Source of the DNA: Nocardia brevicatena NBRC 12119
Lineage (GTDB): Bacteria > Actinomycetota > Actinomycetes > Mycobacteriales > Mycobacteriaceae
DNA: 64,000 bases
Assembly: GCF_000308495.1 (NCBI RefSeq)
Contig: NZ_BAFU01000044.1
Span: forward strand, 1 to 64,000
Reading direction: 5' to 3'
In this document: in pieces, positions 1 to 10,370 of the stretch
How positions within the stretch are numbered: the first letter of the stretch is position 1
Layout of the letters: each line of letters begins with the position of its first letter
Notes under the pieces: model-generated
Database searches by the model: none
What the model was told of the DNA's origin: nothing
Seen by the model: only the letters and a program-made list of their open reading frames with translations
Program-made: the position numbers and the translations under genes

Positions 1-552
1 CACAACCTGTTGCAGCGGCCCCGCGATGTGCCGGTGCGCACGGCGATCGGCGTCATGGCGATCACGTTCTACCTGGTGTTGACCCTGTCGTGTGTCAACG
101 ACATCATCGCGTTGAAGTTCCATATCTCGTTGAACGCGACGACCTGGATCGGTCGTATCGGTCTGCTGCTCGCGCCGCCCATCGCGTACTTCCTGGCCTA
201 CCGGTTCTGCATCGCCCTCCAGCGCAGTGACCGCACGGTACTCGAGCACGGGATCGAGACGGGTGTGATCAAGCGGCTGCCGCACGGTGAGTACATCGAG
301 GTGCATCAGCCGCTGGGTCCGGTGGACGAGCACGGTCACCCGGTGCCGCTGGGTTATCAGGGCGCGACCGTGCCGAAGAAGATGAACAAGCTCGGCTCGG
401 CCGGTCAGCCGGGTACCGGCAGCTTCCTGCGGGCGGACCCGCCGGAGGAGATCGAGGCCCACTTCGCCGCCGAACTCGAGGAAGAACACCGGCAGCTCGC
501 GGTACTGAAGCGGGTCCAGGAGAAGACATCGTCCAACGGACACGGACACTGA
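1..552 (+). CDS. qcrB: Cytochrome bc1 complex cytochrome b subunit QcrB, C-terminal part
   Basis: This is the last 183 codons of an actinobacterial QcrB, cut off by the window edge; the frame is open from base 1. QcrB is the di-haem membrane subunit of the cytochrome bcc-aa3 supercomplex and oxidises menaquinol. The visible part has two hydrophobic helices (about codons 13-38 and 48-72), joined by the segment [20 protein letters not shown], which is strongly conserved in this family. The cytoplasmic tail carries the actinobacterial signature [18 protein letters not shown] and ends with a charged, Ala/Glu-rich stretch. The haem ligands and Qo-site residues lie upstream of the window. A 15-bp hairpin terminator follows 19 bases after the stop, so qcrB ends its operon. 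Confidence 0.95.
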   Translation, partial: HNLLQRPRDVPVRTAIGVMAITFYLVLTLSCVNDIIALKFHISLNATTWIGRIGLLLAPPIAYFLAYRFCIALQRSDRTVLEHGIETGVIKRLPHGEYIEVHQPLGPVDEHGHPVPLGYQGATVPKKMNKLGSAGQPGTGSFLRADPPEEIEAHFAAELEEEHRQLAVLKRVQEKTSSNGHGH

Positions 553-571
553 CGGGTTCGGACGGTCGACG

Positions 572-605
572 ATCAGGCCCCCGGGTTTCGACCCGGGGGC
601 CTGAT
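572..605. terminator. Bidirectional hairpin terminator between qcrB and the RNase AS gene
   Basis: A perfect 15-bp inverted repeat (572-586 with 591-605) encloses a stable TTCG tetraloop. It sits between the convergent ends of qcrB and the exoribonuclease gene. There is no long T run, as is usual for GC-rich actinobacteria. Confidence 0.8.
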
Positions 606-688
606 CTGTGTCATGCCCGGATAGTCGGTGGGTGAGTGCCGGGCCGGCAGAGTTGGCGGAGGGTGCCCAGGAGGTGTCGCCGCGCCGC

Positions 689-2859
<2,171 letters not shown>

Positions 2860-2894
2860 GGGCTGTGTTTGCTGGCGCCGCCTGCGGCGGCGCG
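2860..2894 (+). repeat. Dispersed intergenic palindromic repeat, copy B
   Basis: The core 2865-2894 begins six bases after the aroG stop. It forms a perfect 8-bp hairpin (2875-2882 with 2886-2893, loop TGC) and may also act as the aroG terminator. See copies A and C. Confidence 0.65.
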
Positions 2895-2904
2895 AATCGG
2901 GGCC

Positions 2905-3092
2905 CTCGTGGCCCTGGGTCTTCCCTCCCTCCGCGAATCCGTTGACGCGAATTCGCTTCGGTCGATCTCAGACCCGGGGCGGGCCCCGACCATGGGGTGA
3001 TGTGCTTCCTGACGGTTGTGTCGGTTTGGTGTCCTCCGTGGCCGGGTTTGCTCTTCCTGCGTGGATCCGCCGGTGCGGATTCGCTTCGGTCG
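2905..3092 (+). repeat. Imperfect tandem intergenic repeat after aroG
   Basis: Two units of about 60 bases (2905-2964 and 3035-3092) both begin with CCGTGGCC or CTCGTGGCC and both end with the identical 14 bases ATTCGCTTCGGTCG (2951-2964 and 3079-3092). No gene lies between aroG and the end of pknL (2860-3157). Confidence 0.5.
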
Positions 3093-3157
3093 GGCCGGAG
3101 CCGAGACTGCCCCACCTGCAAGAGGCGGGGCAGTCGGGGAGGTGGTGACTCGCCGGG

Positions 3158-5155
3158 TCAGGGGATGGCGACGATTGTTACGGTGCCGCCCTTCTCCACG
3201 TTGGCGTTGGCGGCGGGGGTCTGGGAGACCACCACCGACGAATTCAGTGGGGCGAACTGGCGGACCTGGACCTGAAGGCCGAGGCCTTCCAGGGTGGCGC
3301 GGGCGTCGGCGACCGAGCGGCCCAGTACCTCGGGCATCGTGACGGCGTCGCTGACCAGGAGAGTGACGGCGGAGCCGGCGGCGACGGTGGTGCCGGTCGT
3401 CGGATCGGTGCCGACGACCCGGCCGACCTCGACCCGATTGTCGTACTGGGGCCGGGTACCGGACACGGTGAGGCCGAGGTCCCGGAGGGCGGCCGTGGCC
3501 TCTTCCGGGGTCTTGGCACGCAGGTTCGGCAGCTGCACCGGCTTGGAGCCGCTGCTGGTGAACACCTGTACGTGGGCGCCTGCGGGCAGTACGGTGCCGG
3601 GACCGGGCTCCAGTCGGGCCAGGGTGCCCTCCGGGGCGGTACTGGCGACTTCGCCCGCCTTCACCGGCTGTAGGCCCTGATCGCGCAGTAGTTGGTCGAC
3701 CGTGTCGATATCGGTGCCGGGGGCGGCATCGGGAACCCTGGGTTTACCGCTGGAGATCAGGATCGCGACGGTGGAACCCTTGGTGATCTTGGCCCCCGCG
3801 CCCGGATCGCTGCCCACCACATTGCCGACCGGGATGGTATCGGATGCCTTCTGCCGGGTCGTGGTGTCGAACCCGGCCGCCTGTAGTTCGGCGGTGGCGT
3901 TGTCGACGTCCAGGCCCGCGATCGGCGGAACCGACGCGAACCTGCCCACGCCGAGCCACCAGCCGCCGATACCGACGAGCAGGGTGAGTACGGCGACGAT
4001 CGCCACCCACAGCATGGCGGTGCGGCGGGATCGGGCGCGGTTATCGGCGTAGGCCGCCGTCGGATGGGACATGAACGAGTGCGGTGGTGCCGCCTGGTAG
4101 GTGGCCGCCGGTTGGTCCGACCGGTCCCGGGCCATGGTCACCACCCTGGTGGGCTGGGGCCCCGGCGCCGGCCCGGGCCGGGGGCCGGGATGCGGTGCGG
4201 GGCTCGGCGGTGCGGGTGGAGGCAGCTGGTGGGCGTCGGGGGAGACCACCGGAAAGCGCGCGCTGAGATGCTCGGCCGAGTCCTTGGGGGCGGGCACACG
4301 GTAGTCCGGCAGGTCCAAGGCGGCGGCGATGGCACGCAGCTCGGCGGCCATGGCGCCCGCGTCGGCGAAGCGGTGTCCCGGTTCGCGGGCGGTGGCGCGG
4401 GCGACCAGCCGGTCGAACTCCGACGGCACGCCGGGAATGGACGCGCTCGGGCTCGGCACGTCGTTCTCCACCCGCTGATAGGCCACCGACAGCGAGTTGT
4501 CGCCGGTGAACGGCACCTCGCCGGTGAGCAGTTCGTAGATCAGGATCCCGAACGCGTACACATCGCTGCGCGCGTCGGAGGTGCCGGAGGTGACCTGTTC
4601 GGGCGACAGATACGCGGCGGTGCCCAGGATGACGCTGGCGGAGGTGGTCTTGGCCGCCGCTACCGCCCGAACCAGACCGAAATCGGCGATCTTCACCTCG
4701 CCGCCGTCGGAGATGAGCACGTTCTCCGGTTTGACATCGCGGTGGACCAGGCCGGCCTTGTGCGCCACCCCGATGGCCTCCAGGACCGGTTCGGCGACCG
4801 CACGCACCGCATGCGGCGGCATCGGGCCGCGTTCGCGCAGCAACTCCCGCAGGGTGCCGCCCTGCACCAGTTCCATGATCAGGAACGGGTGCTCACCGTC
4901 CACGCCCTGGTCGTACACCTCCACCAGCGACGGATGCCTGAGTTTGGCAACGGCGCGGGCCTCGAACTCGAATCGGGTCAAAAACTGCGGGTCACCGGCG
5001 AATTTGGGGTCCATCACCTTGATCGCCACCGGACGATCCAGGCGGGTGTCCTCCCCCCGGAACACCATCGACATCCCACCCCGGGCGATCGGCGCGTCGA
5101 TGCGATAGCGCCCTTCCAGCATCTCGCCGATCAAATGATGTCTTCCGGCTGTCAC
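3158..5155 (-). CDS. pknL: PknL-type Ser/Thr protein kinase with four PASTA repeats
   Basis: This is a 665-residue membrane kinase. The kinase domain (about 12-280) has catalytic lysine K46 (VAIKVMD), HRDVKPEN with D140, DFG at 158-160, an activation loop rich in Thr/Ser (KTTSAS, 169-174) and AYLSPEQ. A Pro-rich juxtamembrane stretch follows (about 310-335), then one transmembrane helix (about 380-403). Four extracellular PASTA repeats occupy about 408-471, 474-537, 539-604 and 606-665. The kinase half closely matches M. tuberculosis PknL, which stops after the helix and has no PASTA. The GTG start at 5155 is preceded by GGAGAGG. PASTA repeats usually sense muropeptides or lipid II. The gene is divergent from the Rv2175c-type gene, whose M. 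tuberculosis product is a known PknL substrate. Confidence 0.93.
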   Translation of the reverse strand: MTAGRHHLIGEMLEGRYRIDAPIARGGMSMVFRGEDTRLDRPVAIKVMDPKFAGDPQFLTRFEFEARAVAKLRHPSLVEVYDQGVDGEHPFLIMELVQGGTLRELLRERGPMPPHAVRAVAEPVLEAIGVAHKAGLVHRDVKPENVLISDGGEVKIADFGLVRAVAAAKTTSASVILGTAAYLSPEQVTSGTSDARSDVYAFGILIYELLTGEVPFTGDNSLSVAYQRVENDVPSPSASIPGVPSEFDRLVARATAREPGHRFADAGAMAAELRAIAAALDLPDYRVPAPKDSAEHLSARFPVVSPDAHQLPPPAPPSPAPHPGPRPGPAPGPQPTRVVTMARDRSDQPAATYQAAPPHSFMSHPTAAYADNRARSRRTAMLWVAIVAVLTLLVGIGGWWLGVGRFASVPPIAGLDVDNATAELQAAGFDTTTRQKASDTIPVGNVVGSDPGAGAKITKGSTVAILISSGKPRVPDAAPGTDIDTVDQLLRDQGLQPVKAGEVASTAPEGTLARLEPGPGTVLPAGAHVQVFTSSGSKPVQLPNLRAKTPEEATAALRDLGLTVSGTRPQYDNRVEVGRVVGTDPTTGTTVAAGSAVTLLVSDAVTMPEVLGRSVADARATLEGLGLQVQVRQFAPLNSSVVVSQTPAANANVEKGGTVTIVAIP

Positions 5156-5271
5156 AAACCTCTCCACCCTCGGTACGTGCCAGGGCACGTCTGGGCCGCA
5201 CCCTGCGGCTCCCCCGATCGTAATCGGAGGCTCGAGTCCGGGTGTCGCGCCACAGTCTCGCGGGCAGCGTC

Positions 5272-5277
5272 TACCGT
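5272..5277 (+). promoter_or_regulatory. Candidate -10 box for a leaderless Rv2175c-type gene
   Basis: TACCGT ends 7 bases before the GTG at 5285, and no Shine-Dalgarno sequence is visible. The pknL/Rv2175c divergent gap is 129 bases. Confidence 0.4.
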
Positions 5278-5284
5278 TATCGCC

Positions 5285-5653
5285 GTGAGTGCCTTTCCTT
5301 GCAGTTCCGATGTCCTGCCCCCCTCGGTCACCCTGTTGACACTCCCCGAGGTCGCGGACCGGCTCGGAATCGTGGTCACCCGAGTCCATCAGATGCTGCG
5401 CGACAACCAGCTGCTCGCCATCCGTCGCGGCGGGGTGGTCGGCGTCCCGGAAGTCTTCTTCGACGAGACCGGTGCGGTGGTGAAACCGCTGCCCGGGCTG
5501 ATCACCGTGATGCGCGACGCGAAATACACCGACGAGGAGATCCTCGAATGGATCTTCGCCGATGACGATTCGCTTCCCGGGAAACCGGTGGAGGCATTGC
5601 ACGGTCCGCTGGCCCGGGAGGTGCTACGCCGCGCCGCCGCGGAACCCTTCTGA
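5285..5653 (+). CDS. Rv2175c-type winged-helix DNA-binding protein
   Basis: The 122-residue protein matches the small regulator Rv2175c, which binds DNA and is phosphorylated by PknL in M. tuberculosis. An excisionase-like helix-turn-helix occupies about 17-45 (LPEVADRLGIVVTRVHQMLR). The C-terminal part, rich in acidic residues and ending LAREVLRRAAAEPF, is typical of the family. The GTG start is supported by a -10 box 7 bases upstream. Its divergent position from the kinase is conserved and suggests a kinase-regulator pair. Target genes are unknown. Confidence 0.85.
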   Translation: MSAFPCSSDVLPPSVTLLTLPEVADRLGIVVTRVHQMLRDNQLLAIRRGGVVGVPEVFFDETGAVVKPLPGLITVMRDAKYTDEEILEWIFADDDSLPGKPVEALHGPLAREVLRRAAAEPF

Positions 5654-5673
5654 CGCCGACGCCGGGCGCGCTG

Positions 5674-6678
5674 TCACCGGCCCGTGGTGACCGCGGTGAG
5701 AACCATCCGCAGCCGCCGACGGGTGGGGACGACGGCGCGCCCGGCGAAAACGGCGTAATCGCTCGACTCGATTTGGTCGAGGATCCCCGAATACAGGGCG
5801 CGGGCCGCGCGGATCGCCGGACGAGCCCGCGGCTCGAGCATGTCCACGCCCGGGTCGGCGGTGCGGTAGAGTGCGCGGTTCACCGCGATGAAATGTGCCA
5901 GCGCCCGTCGCACCCGGCGATCGGTACGGCCGGTGGCACGGCAGTGGGCGAGCAGGTCGGCATCCACGCCGAAGGCGGCCAGTTCTTCGCCCGGCAGGTA
6001 GATACGGTCGCGGTCCAGGTCCTCGCCGATATCGCGGAGGAAATTGGTGAGCTGGAAGGCGTCGCCCAGCGCGGCGGCCGCCGGTTCGGCCTCCGCGGCC
6101 GGGACGACGGTGCCGAGTACCGGCAGCAGCTGCAGTCCGATGGCGGCCGCCGAACCGCGCATGTATTCGTCGAGCTCGGCCAGGGTGGCGTAGCGGTTGC
6201 GGAACAGGGGTGAGCCGGGTACGTCCATGCGCATGGAATCGAGGAACACCCCGAAATGTCGCCGGTCGATACCGTATCGGCGGACGGTATCGACCAGTGC
6301 GGGCAGGACGGGGGTGAGCGGATCGTTCGGGCGGCTCGCGGCGTGGATGCCGTACTCGAAGGCGAGCTGTAGTCGCCGCTGCGTTTCGTCCAGTGCCGTC
6401 GGCGCGGGGAGGACGGGGGCGGGATCCCATGGGGCGCCCGGTGTCGCGGCCGAATGCCGCACCGGGTCGTCGACGATATCGTCGACGACCCGAGCGAAGG
6501 CATACAGGGCGTGTACGGCCGGGCGGCGTCCGGCCGGTAGCAGCCGGGTCGCCAGGTAGTAGGAGCGGCCGTGAGTGCCGGCGATTCGGCGGCAGTGGCG
6601 GTAGGAGCGTGCCGGTTCCGCCGGATGGTTTTCGCACCCGGTCCAGGCCTTCCCCCCGTCGACGGAGGGCCGGGTCAT
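5674..6678 (-). CDS. crtB: Phytoene/squalene synthase family protein, phytoene synthase CrtB
   Basis: CrtB condenses two geranylgeranyl diphosphates to phytoene, the entry step of C40 carotenoids. The 334-residue protein has both aspartate-rich Mg-binding motifs: DDIVD at 66-70 and DIGED at 216-220, followed by DRDRIYLP. The N-terminal RSYYLATRLLPAGRRPAVHALYAF is typical of phytoene synthases. The ATG overlaps the mptA stop by four bases (ATGA at 6678-6675), so translation is probably coupled to mptA. crtE and crtI lie upstream in the same direction. M. tuberculosis lacks this gene at the equivalent position. Confidence 0.92.
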   Translation of the reverse strand: MTRPSVDGGKAWTGCENHPAEPARSYRHCRRIAGTHGRSYYLATRLLPAGRRPAVHALYAFARVVDDIVDDPVRHSAATPGAPWDPAPVLPAPTALDETQRRLQLAFEYGIHAASRPNDPLTPVLPALVDTVRRYGIDRRHFGVFLDSMRMDVPGSPLFRNRYATLAELDEYMRGSAAAIGLQLLPVLGTVVPAAEAEPAAAALGDAFQLTNFLRDIGEDLDRDRIYLPGEELAAFGVDADLLAHCRATGRTDRRVRRALAHFIAVNRALYRTADPGVDMLEPRARPAIRAARALYSGILDQIESSDYAVFAGRAVVPTRRRLRMVLTAVTTGR

Positions 6679-8360
6679 GCCCGGCCGGCGACGACGGGGG
6701 GTTCGATCACCGGCGGCGGTGTGTTACGCAGCCGGAGCGGGTCGACGGTACGCAGCGAGACCGCCGCCACCACGGACACGAAAGTGGCCGCGGCGACATG
6801 CCAGAAATTGTACAGCCCGATGGAACCGTCCGGGTTGAACACCAGCATCAGCCAGGTACACACGCCCACCAGCCACATGAGCGTCCCGGTGGACAACGCG
6901 AACCCGGCGGCCAGTGCCAGCGGCCACGAGTAGTACCAGGGCAGCGCCGCGGGCGACAGGATGACGATCGCGACGAAGGCGATGAGGATGCCGAACACGG
7001 CATCGCGCTCACCGTGTTTGAACCGCCACCAGGTCCAGGCCAGCAGACCCACCAGGGTGAGCATGCACAGTAGCCGGGTCACCTCGAGCGCCGGATCGAG
7101 GGTGAAGGGGGTGACCCAGGTCGTCATATGGGCCAGGACCGTCGGCAGCGACAGCCAGTTGATGATCTTCTTCGAGCCCGACAGCGCGGTCAGCCAGCCG
7201 ATCCCTACCCCCGCGATGGCCGAGGCCGCCGCGAACACCACCGCGAAGACGGTGAGCCCCAGACCGGCGATCTTGGCGAACATCATCGCCGGATGCGGCA
7301 GCACCTCCCGGTCGCTGTTGTCGGTGCCGGTCCGCTGCGCGTTCTCTGCCCGCCGGTCGCGTTCGTGCAGCATCCAGATCCACACCAGGAAGGGCAGTGC
7401 GACACCCGCGGTCGCCTTGATCGCGACGCCGATCGCGACCACCACGATGCCCGCCACATGATGGCGTTCCAGCACCAGCGCGATACCGGCGCACATCAGG
7501 CCGACCATCAGCATCTCGTTGTGGACGCCGCCGATCAGATGGATCAGCACCAGCGGGTTGAGGACCGCCAGCCACAGCGCGACGGTCGGTTTGCCGCCGA
7601 GGTGTTTGGTGAGATACGGCACCGCCCACATCATCAGCACCAGACCGGGCAGCATCACCAGCCGCAGCGCTATGGTGCCCGCCACCACGCTGTCCCCGGT
7701 AACGGTGGTGATGGCCCGCCCGAGCAGGAGGAACACCGGGCCGTAGGGGGCGGTGGTGGTGGTCCAGACGGTGCTGACGTTGTCCAGCAGCACGCCCGGG
7801 TTGGCGACCGGCCCCACCTGATACGGGTCGAAGCCGTCCCGCAGCAGGGCGCCCTGCGCCAGATAGGAGTAGGCGTCGCGACTGAACATCGGCACCGCGA
7901 CCAGCAGCGGGGCGATCCAGATCCCGACGATGGCGCGTAGTTCGTTCAACCGGACCCCGTCGCTGTCACTGTGACCGAGGGTGGCACGGCCCAGCCGGAC
8001 CCAGGCGGTGATCATCATGAGCACGCCCGCCCAGACGCAGATCGTCGACAGCGCGTAGCCGTGTCCGAAGCGCAGCCAGGACAGGTGCATCGCTTCCAGG
8101 AGCGGATCGCGTTTGCGGACCCCGCCGGCGCCGAACCCGCCGAAGGCGATCATGATCGCGCCGAAGAACCCGAGCAGTGCCGCCTTGCCCTCCGGGCTGC
8201 GGAGAAAGACCGCGCAGAACCGCAGCCACGCCCACAGGCCCTGACCGGAGTCGGTTCCCCGGCCCGTATCCGCGGTGTTCCGCCCGGTCTCCGGGGCGCG
8301 GGCGGGCGTGGTACGCGCGGACGTGGTGGTGACTGTGGCGCTCATATCGGGGGGTGGCAT
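6675..8360 (-). CDS. mptA: Alpha-(1->6)-mannopyranosyltransferase MptA (GT-C family)
   Basis: MptA elongates the alpha-1,6-mannan core of lipomannan and lipoarabinomannan on the outer face of the membrane, using polyprenyl-phosphomannose. The predicted 561-residue protein has more than ten hydrophobic helices. The GT-C loop aspartate lies in VPMFSRDAYSYLAQGALL, and further conserved segments include NPLVLIHLIGGVHNE and ALPWYYSWPLALAAG. The start is uncertain: the ATG at 8360 has a GGGGGGA tract upstream, while an in-frame ATG at 8345 has none. It is flanked by crtI and crtB on the same strand, with a 4-base overlap into crtB. In M. tuberculosis mptA (Rv2174) is next to idsA2 without carotenoid genes. 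Confidence 0.9.
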   Translation of the reverse strand: MPPPDMSATVTTTSARTTPARAPETGRNTADTGRGTDSGQGLWAWLRFCAVFLRSPEGKAALLGFFGAIMIAFGGFGAGGVRKRDPLLEAMHLSWLRFGHGYALSTICVWAGVLMMITAWVRLGRATLGHSDSDGVRLNELRAIVGIWIAPLLVAVPMFSRDAYSYLAQGALLRDGFDPYQVGPVANPGVLLDNVSTVWTTTTAPYGPVFLLLGRAITTVTGDSVVAGTIALRLVMLPGLVLMMWAVPYLTKHLGGKPTVALWLAVLNPLVLIHLIGGVHNEMLMVGLMCAGIALVLERHHVAGIVVVAIGVAIKATAGVALPFLVWIWMLHERDRRAENAQRTGTDNSDREVLPHPAMMFAKIAGLGLTVFAVVFAAASAIAGVGIGWLTALSGSKKIINWLSLPTVLAHMTTWVTPFTLDPALEVTRLLCMLTLVGLLAWTWWRFKHGERDAVFGILIAFVAIVILSPAALPWYYSWPLALAAGFALSTGTLMWLVGVCTWLMLVFNPDGSIGLYNFWHVAAATFVSVVAAVSLRTVDPLRLRNTPPPVIEPPVVAGRA

Positions 8361-8421
8361 CTGGTGTCGGTCCCCCCGGGATTCTGTCGGCGGTCGCAAC
8401 CGCGGGCGAATAGGTCGGCGC

Positions 8422-10026
8422 TTAGTCTACGGCGTCGGCGCCGGAGGCCATCCGGATGGTGCGGCGCCGGCCGGTGCGATTTTTCCCCACAATGCGCTGG
8501 GCCGCGAGTTTTCCGGACAGCAGCACCGTGGGCACACCGACCCCCGGCGTGGTGCCACAGCCGGCGAGGATCACGTTCTCGCTGGTCCAGGGGAAGTTGT
8601 TCGTTCGGAAGGGGCCGGTCTGCCGGAATACGTGTGCCGCCGAGAACGGGGTGCCGGCGAGCATGCCACGGTGTTGCCATGTCCGGGGAGTATCCAGGCG
8701 GTCCACCGTGAACGCGGTGCCGATATCACGGTAGCCGCGACGTTCCAACCCCTCGAGCAGTTCCCGCAGGTAGGCCGGGCCGAGCCGGTCCCAGTCCAGC
8801 GGTGCCGAATCCAGGTTGGGGCACGGCACCAACAGGGAGAACGGTTCGTAACGGCCGTCGGGGCGGCCTATGTAGAGACCGGGGTCGCTCAGTGCGGGGC
8901 GGGTCAGCAGCAGTGACGGGTCGCTCATCGGCCGCCCACCGCGGCGGGGGGTGATCTCGGCGAAGGTGGTGTCCCAGGCGGCGCCGAATTCGATGCTGTG
9001 ATGCGCCTGCACCGGCCAGGTCTCGGCGACCGACACCGGAACGGTGCCGTGCGCCACCACCGCCGACGGCGCCGCGCGCAGCCACCGCCGGCGTCGCAGC
9101 CCGAAACGGTCGAGCGACCCCAGATCCGCGGTGAGCACCACCGCTTCACAGGGCAGTTTCCGCCCGTCGGCCAGCAGAACGCTCCGCGCGCGGCCGCGCC
9201 CCCATCCCAGTGGCCGGGTCGACGGGCCGTAGTCGATGCCGGTGACCTCCGCCCCCAACTCCAGTCGCCCGCCCGCATCGGTGAATGCCTGCGCCATGGC
9301 CTCGGCGATCGCGCGCATACCGCCACGCGGGAAGTAGACGCCCAGGGCGGTGTCCATATACGGGATCGCGCCGTATACCGCGAGCGCCTCGGCAGGTGCC
9401 ATTCCCGCGTAGAGCGCCTGAAAGGTGAACAGCCGGACCAGTCGCGGGTCGCGCAGGAACCGCCGCACCCGTGGGCCGAGCCTGCCGAAACCGCCGAGCC
9501 GGACGAGTTCACCCAGGGCGGCCCGCTTCTGCCGATGCCACACCATATCCAGTGGCGAATCGAAGTTGGTGTCCATGAATTCGCCGAATTCGGCGCGGTA
9601 GATCCGGCCCAGCCAGTCGCGCAGCCGCCGGTAGCGTTTGGCCTCGGCCGGTCCGCAGACGCGGGCCACCTCCGCGCTCATCAGGTCCACATCGGTGAAG
9701 ACCCGGATATCGGATCCGTCGGCGAACCGCGCGTGGTACGCCGGGGCCAGTTGCCGGATCCGCAGCGGTGGCACGAGCGAGGCGCGGTCGGTGCCTACCG
9801 CTGCGAGAGCGTCGTCGATCAATCCGGGCAGTGTGAGCACCGTCGCCCCGGAATCGATCTCGTAGTCGGCGAACCGGTACCTGCCGACCCGCCCGCCGAC
9901 ATGGCCGTCACGCTCCACTACGGTCACCGTGCGCCCGGCCCCCGTCAGGTACAGCGCCGCCGTGAGCCCCGCCAGCCCGCCGCCGATCACCACGACATGA
10001 TCGGCGGGTCCGCTCACGGTGCGCAT
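8422..10026 (-). CDS. crtI: Phytoene desaturase CrtI
   Basis: This 534-residue FAD-dependent desaturase introduces double bases of conjugation into phytoene, giving lycopene or related products. The N-terminal dinucleotide fold is VVVIGGGLAGLTAALYL followed by VVERDGHVGGRVG (about 11-49). The C-terminal carotenoid-desaturase signature is VILAGCGTTPGVGVPTVLLS. The ATG at 10026 has AGGAG seven bases upstream. The gene follows crtE after 344 bases and precedes mptA by 61 bases. It is distinct from the CrtO-like oxidoreductase at 15.6-17.2 kb. The number of desaturation steps cannot be read from sequence. Confidence 0.9.
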   Translation of the reverse strand: MRTVSGPADHVVVIGGGLAGLTAALYLTGAGRTVTVVERDGHVGGRVGRYRFADYEIDSGATVLTLPGLIDDALAAVGTDRASLVPPLRIRQLAPAYHARFADGSDIRVFTDVDLMSAEVARVCGPAEAKRYRRLRDWLGRIYRAEFGEFMDTNFDSPLDMVWHRQKRAALGELVRLGGFGRLGPRVRRFLRDPRLVRLFTFQALYAGMAPAEALAVYGAIPYMDTALGVYFPRGGMRAIAEAMAQAFTDAGGRLELGAEVTGIDYGPSTRPLGWGRGRARSVLLADGRKLPCEAVVLTADLGSLDRFGLRRRRWLRAAPSAVVAHGTVPVSVAETWPVQAHHSIEFGAAWDTTFAEITPRRGGRPMSDPSLLLTRPALSDPGLYIGRPDGRYEPFSLLVPCPNLDSAPLDWDRLGPAYLRELLEGLERRGYRDIGTAFTVDRLDTPRTWQHRGMLAGTPFSAAHVFRQTGPFRTNNFPWTSENVILAGCGTTPGVGVPTVLLSGKLAAQRIVGKNRTGRRRTIRMASGADAVD

Positions 10027-10370
10027 AGAGAACTCCTGGTCCGGTCGGTGAATCGGGTCGAGGTCAACGGTGGATCGCCGGACCGGCCGGCCTGTGGGCG
10101 CCCGTAATGGCGCTTCGTCCATATCTCGTATACCAGGGCCCGGCACCGCGGCCGGTCCCGGGGCGGCGTCGGGCCGGTCCCGGCCTTGTCCACCGTCCAC
10201 GGACACTGCTGCGCCGCAGGCCGGCGATCTCGATGAAGGTCCCCGTGACCGTCCACCGGTGCGGGAGGGACACCGTCGGCCGACCCGCGCGCCGGTAACC
10301 GTTCACGGCGACGGACCGGGGCAGGAGAGCATCGCTGGTGTGCGCCCCGGCGGGCCCATCGGCACGATCC
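10027..10370. other. Gap between crtE and crtI, no gene seen
   Basis: No frame here has a good ribosome site or a recognisable product. On the minus strand it is the leader of crtI and may hold an internal promoter; TATACG near 10130 is a weak -10 candidate. Confidence 0.4.

Noticed and set aside
5156-5602. Upstream extension of the pknL frame
   Set aside because: It overlaps the divergent Rv2175c-type gene and its promoter. The GTG at 5155 has a good ribosome site and matches known PknL starts.
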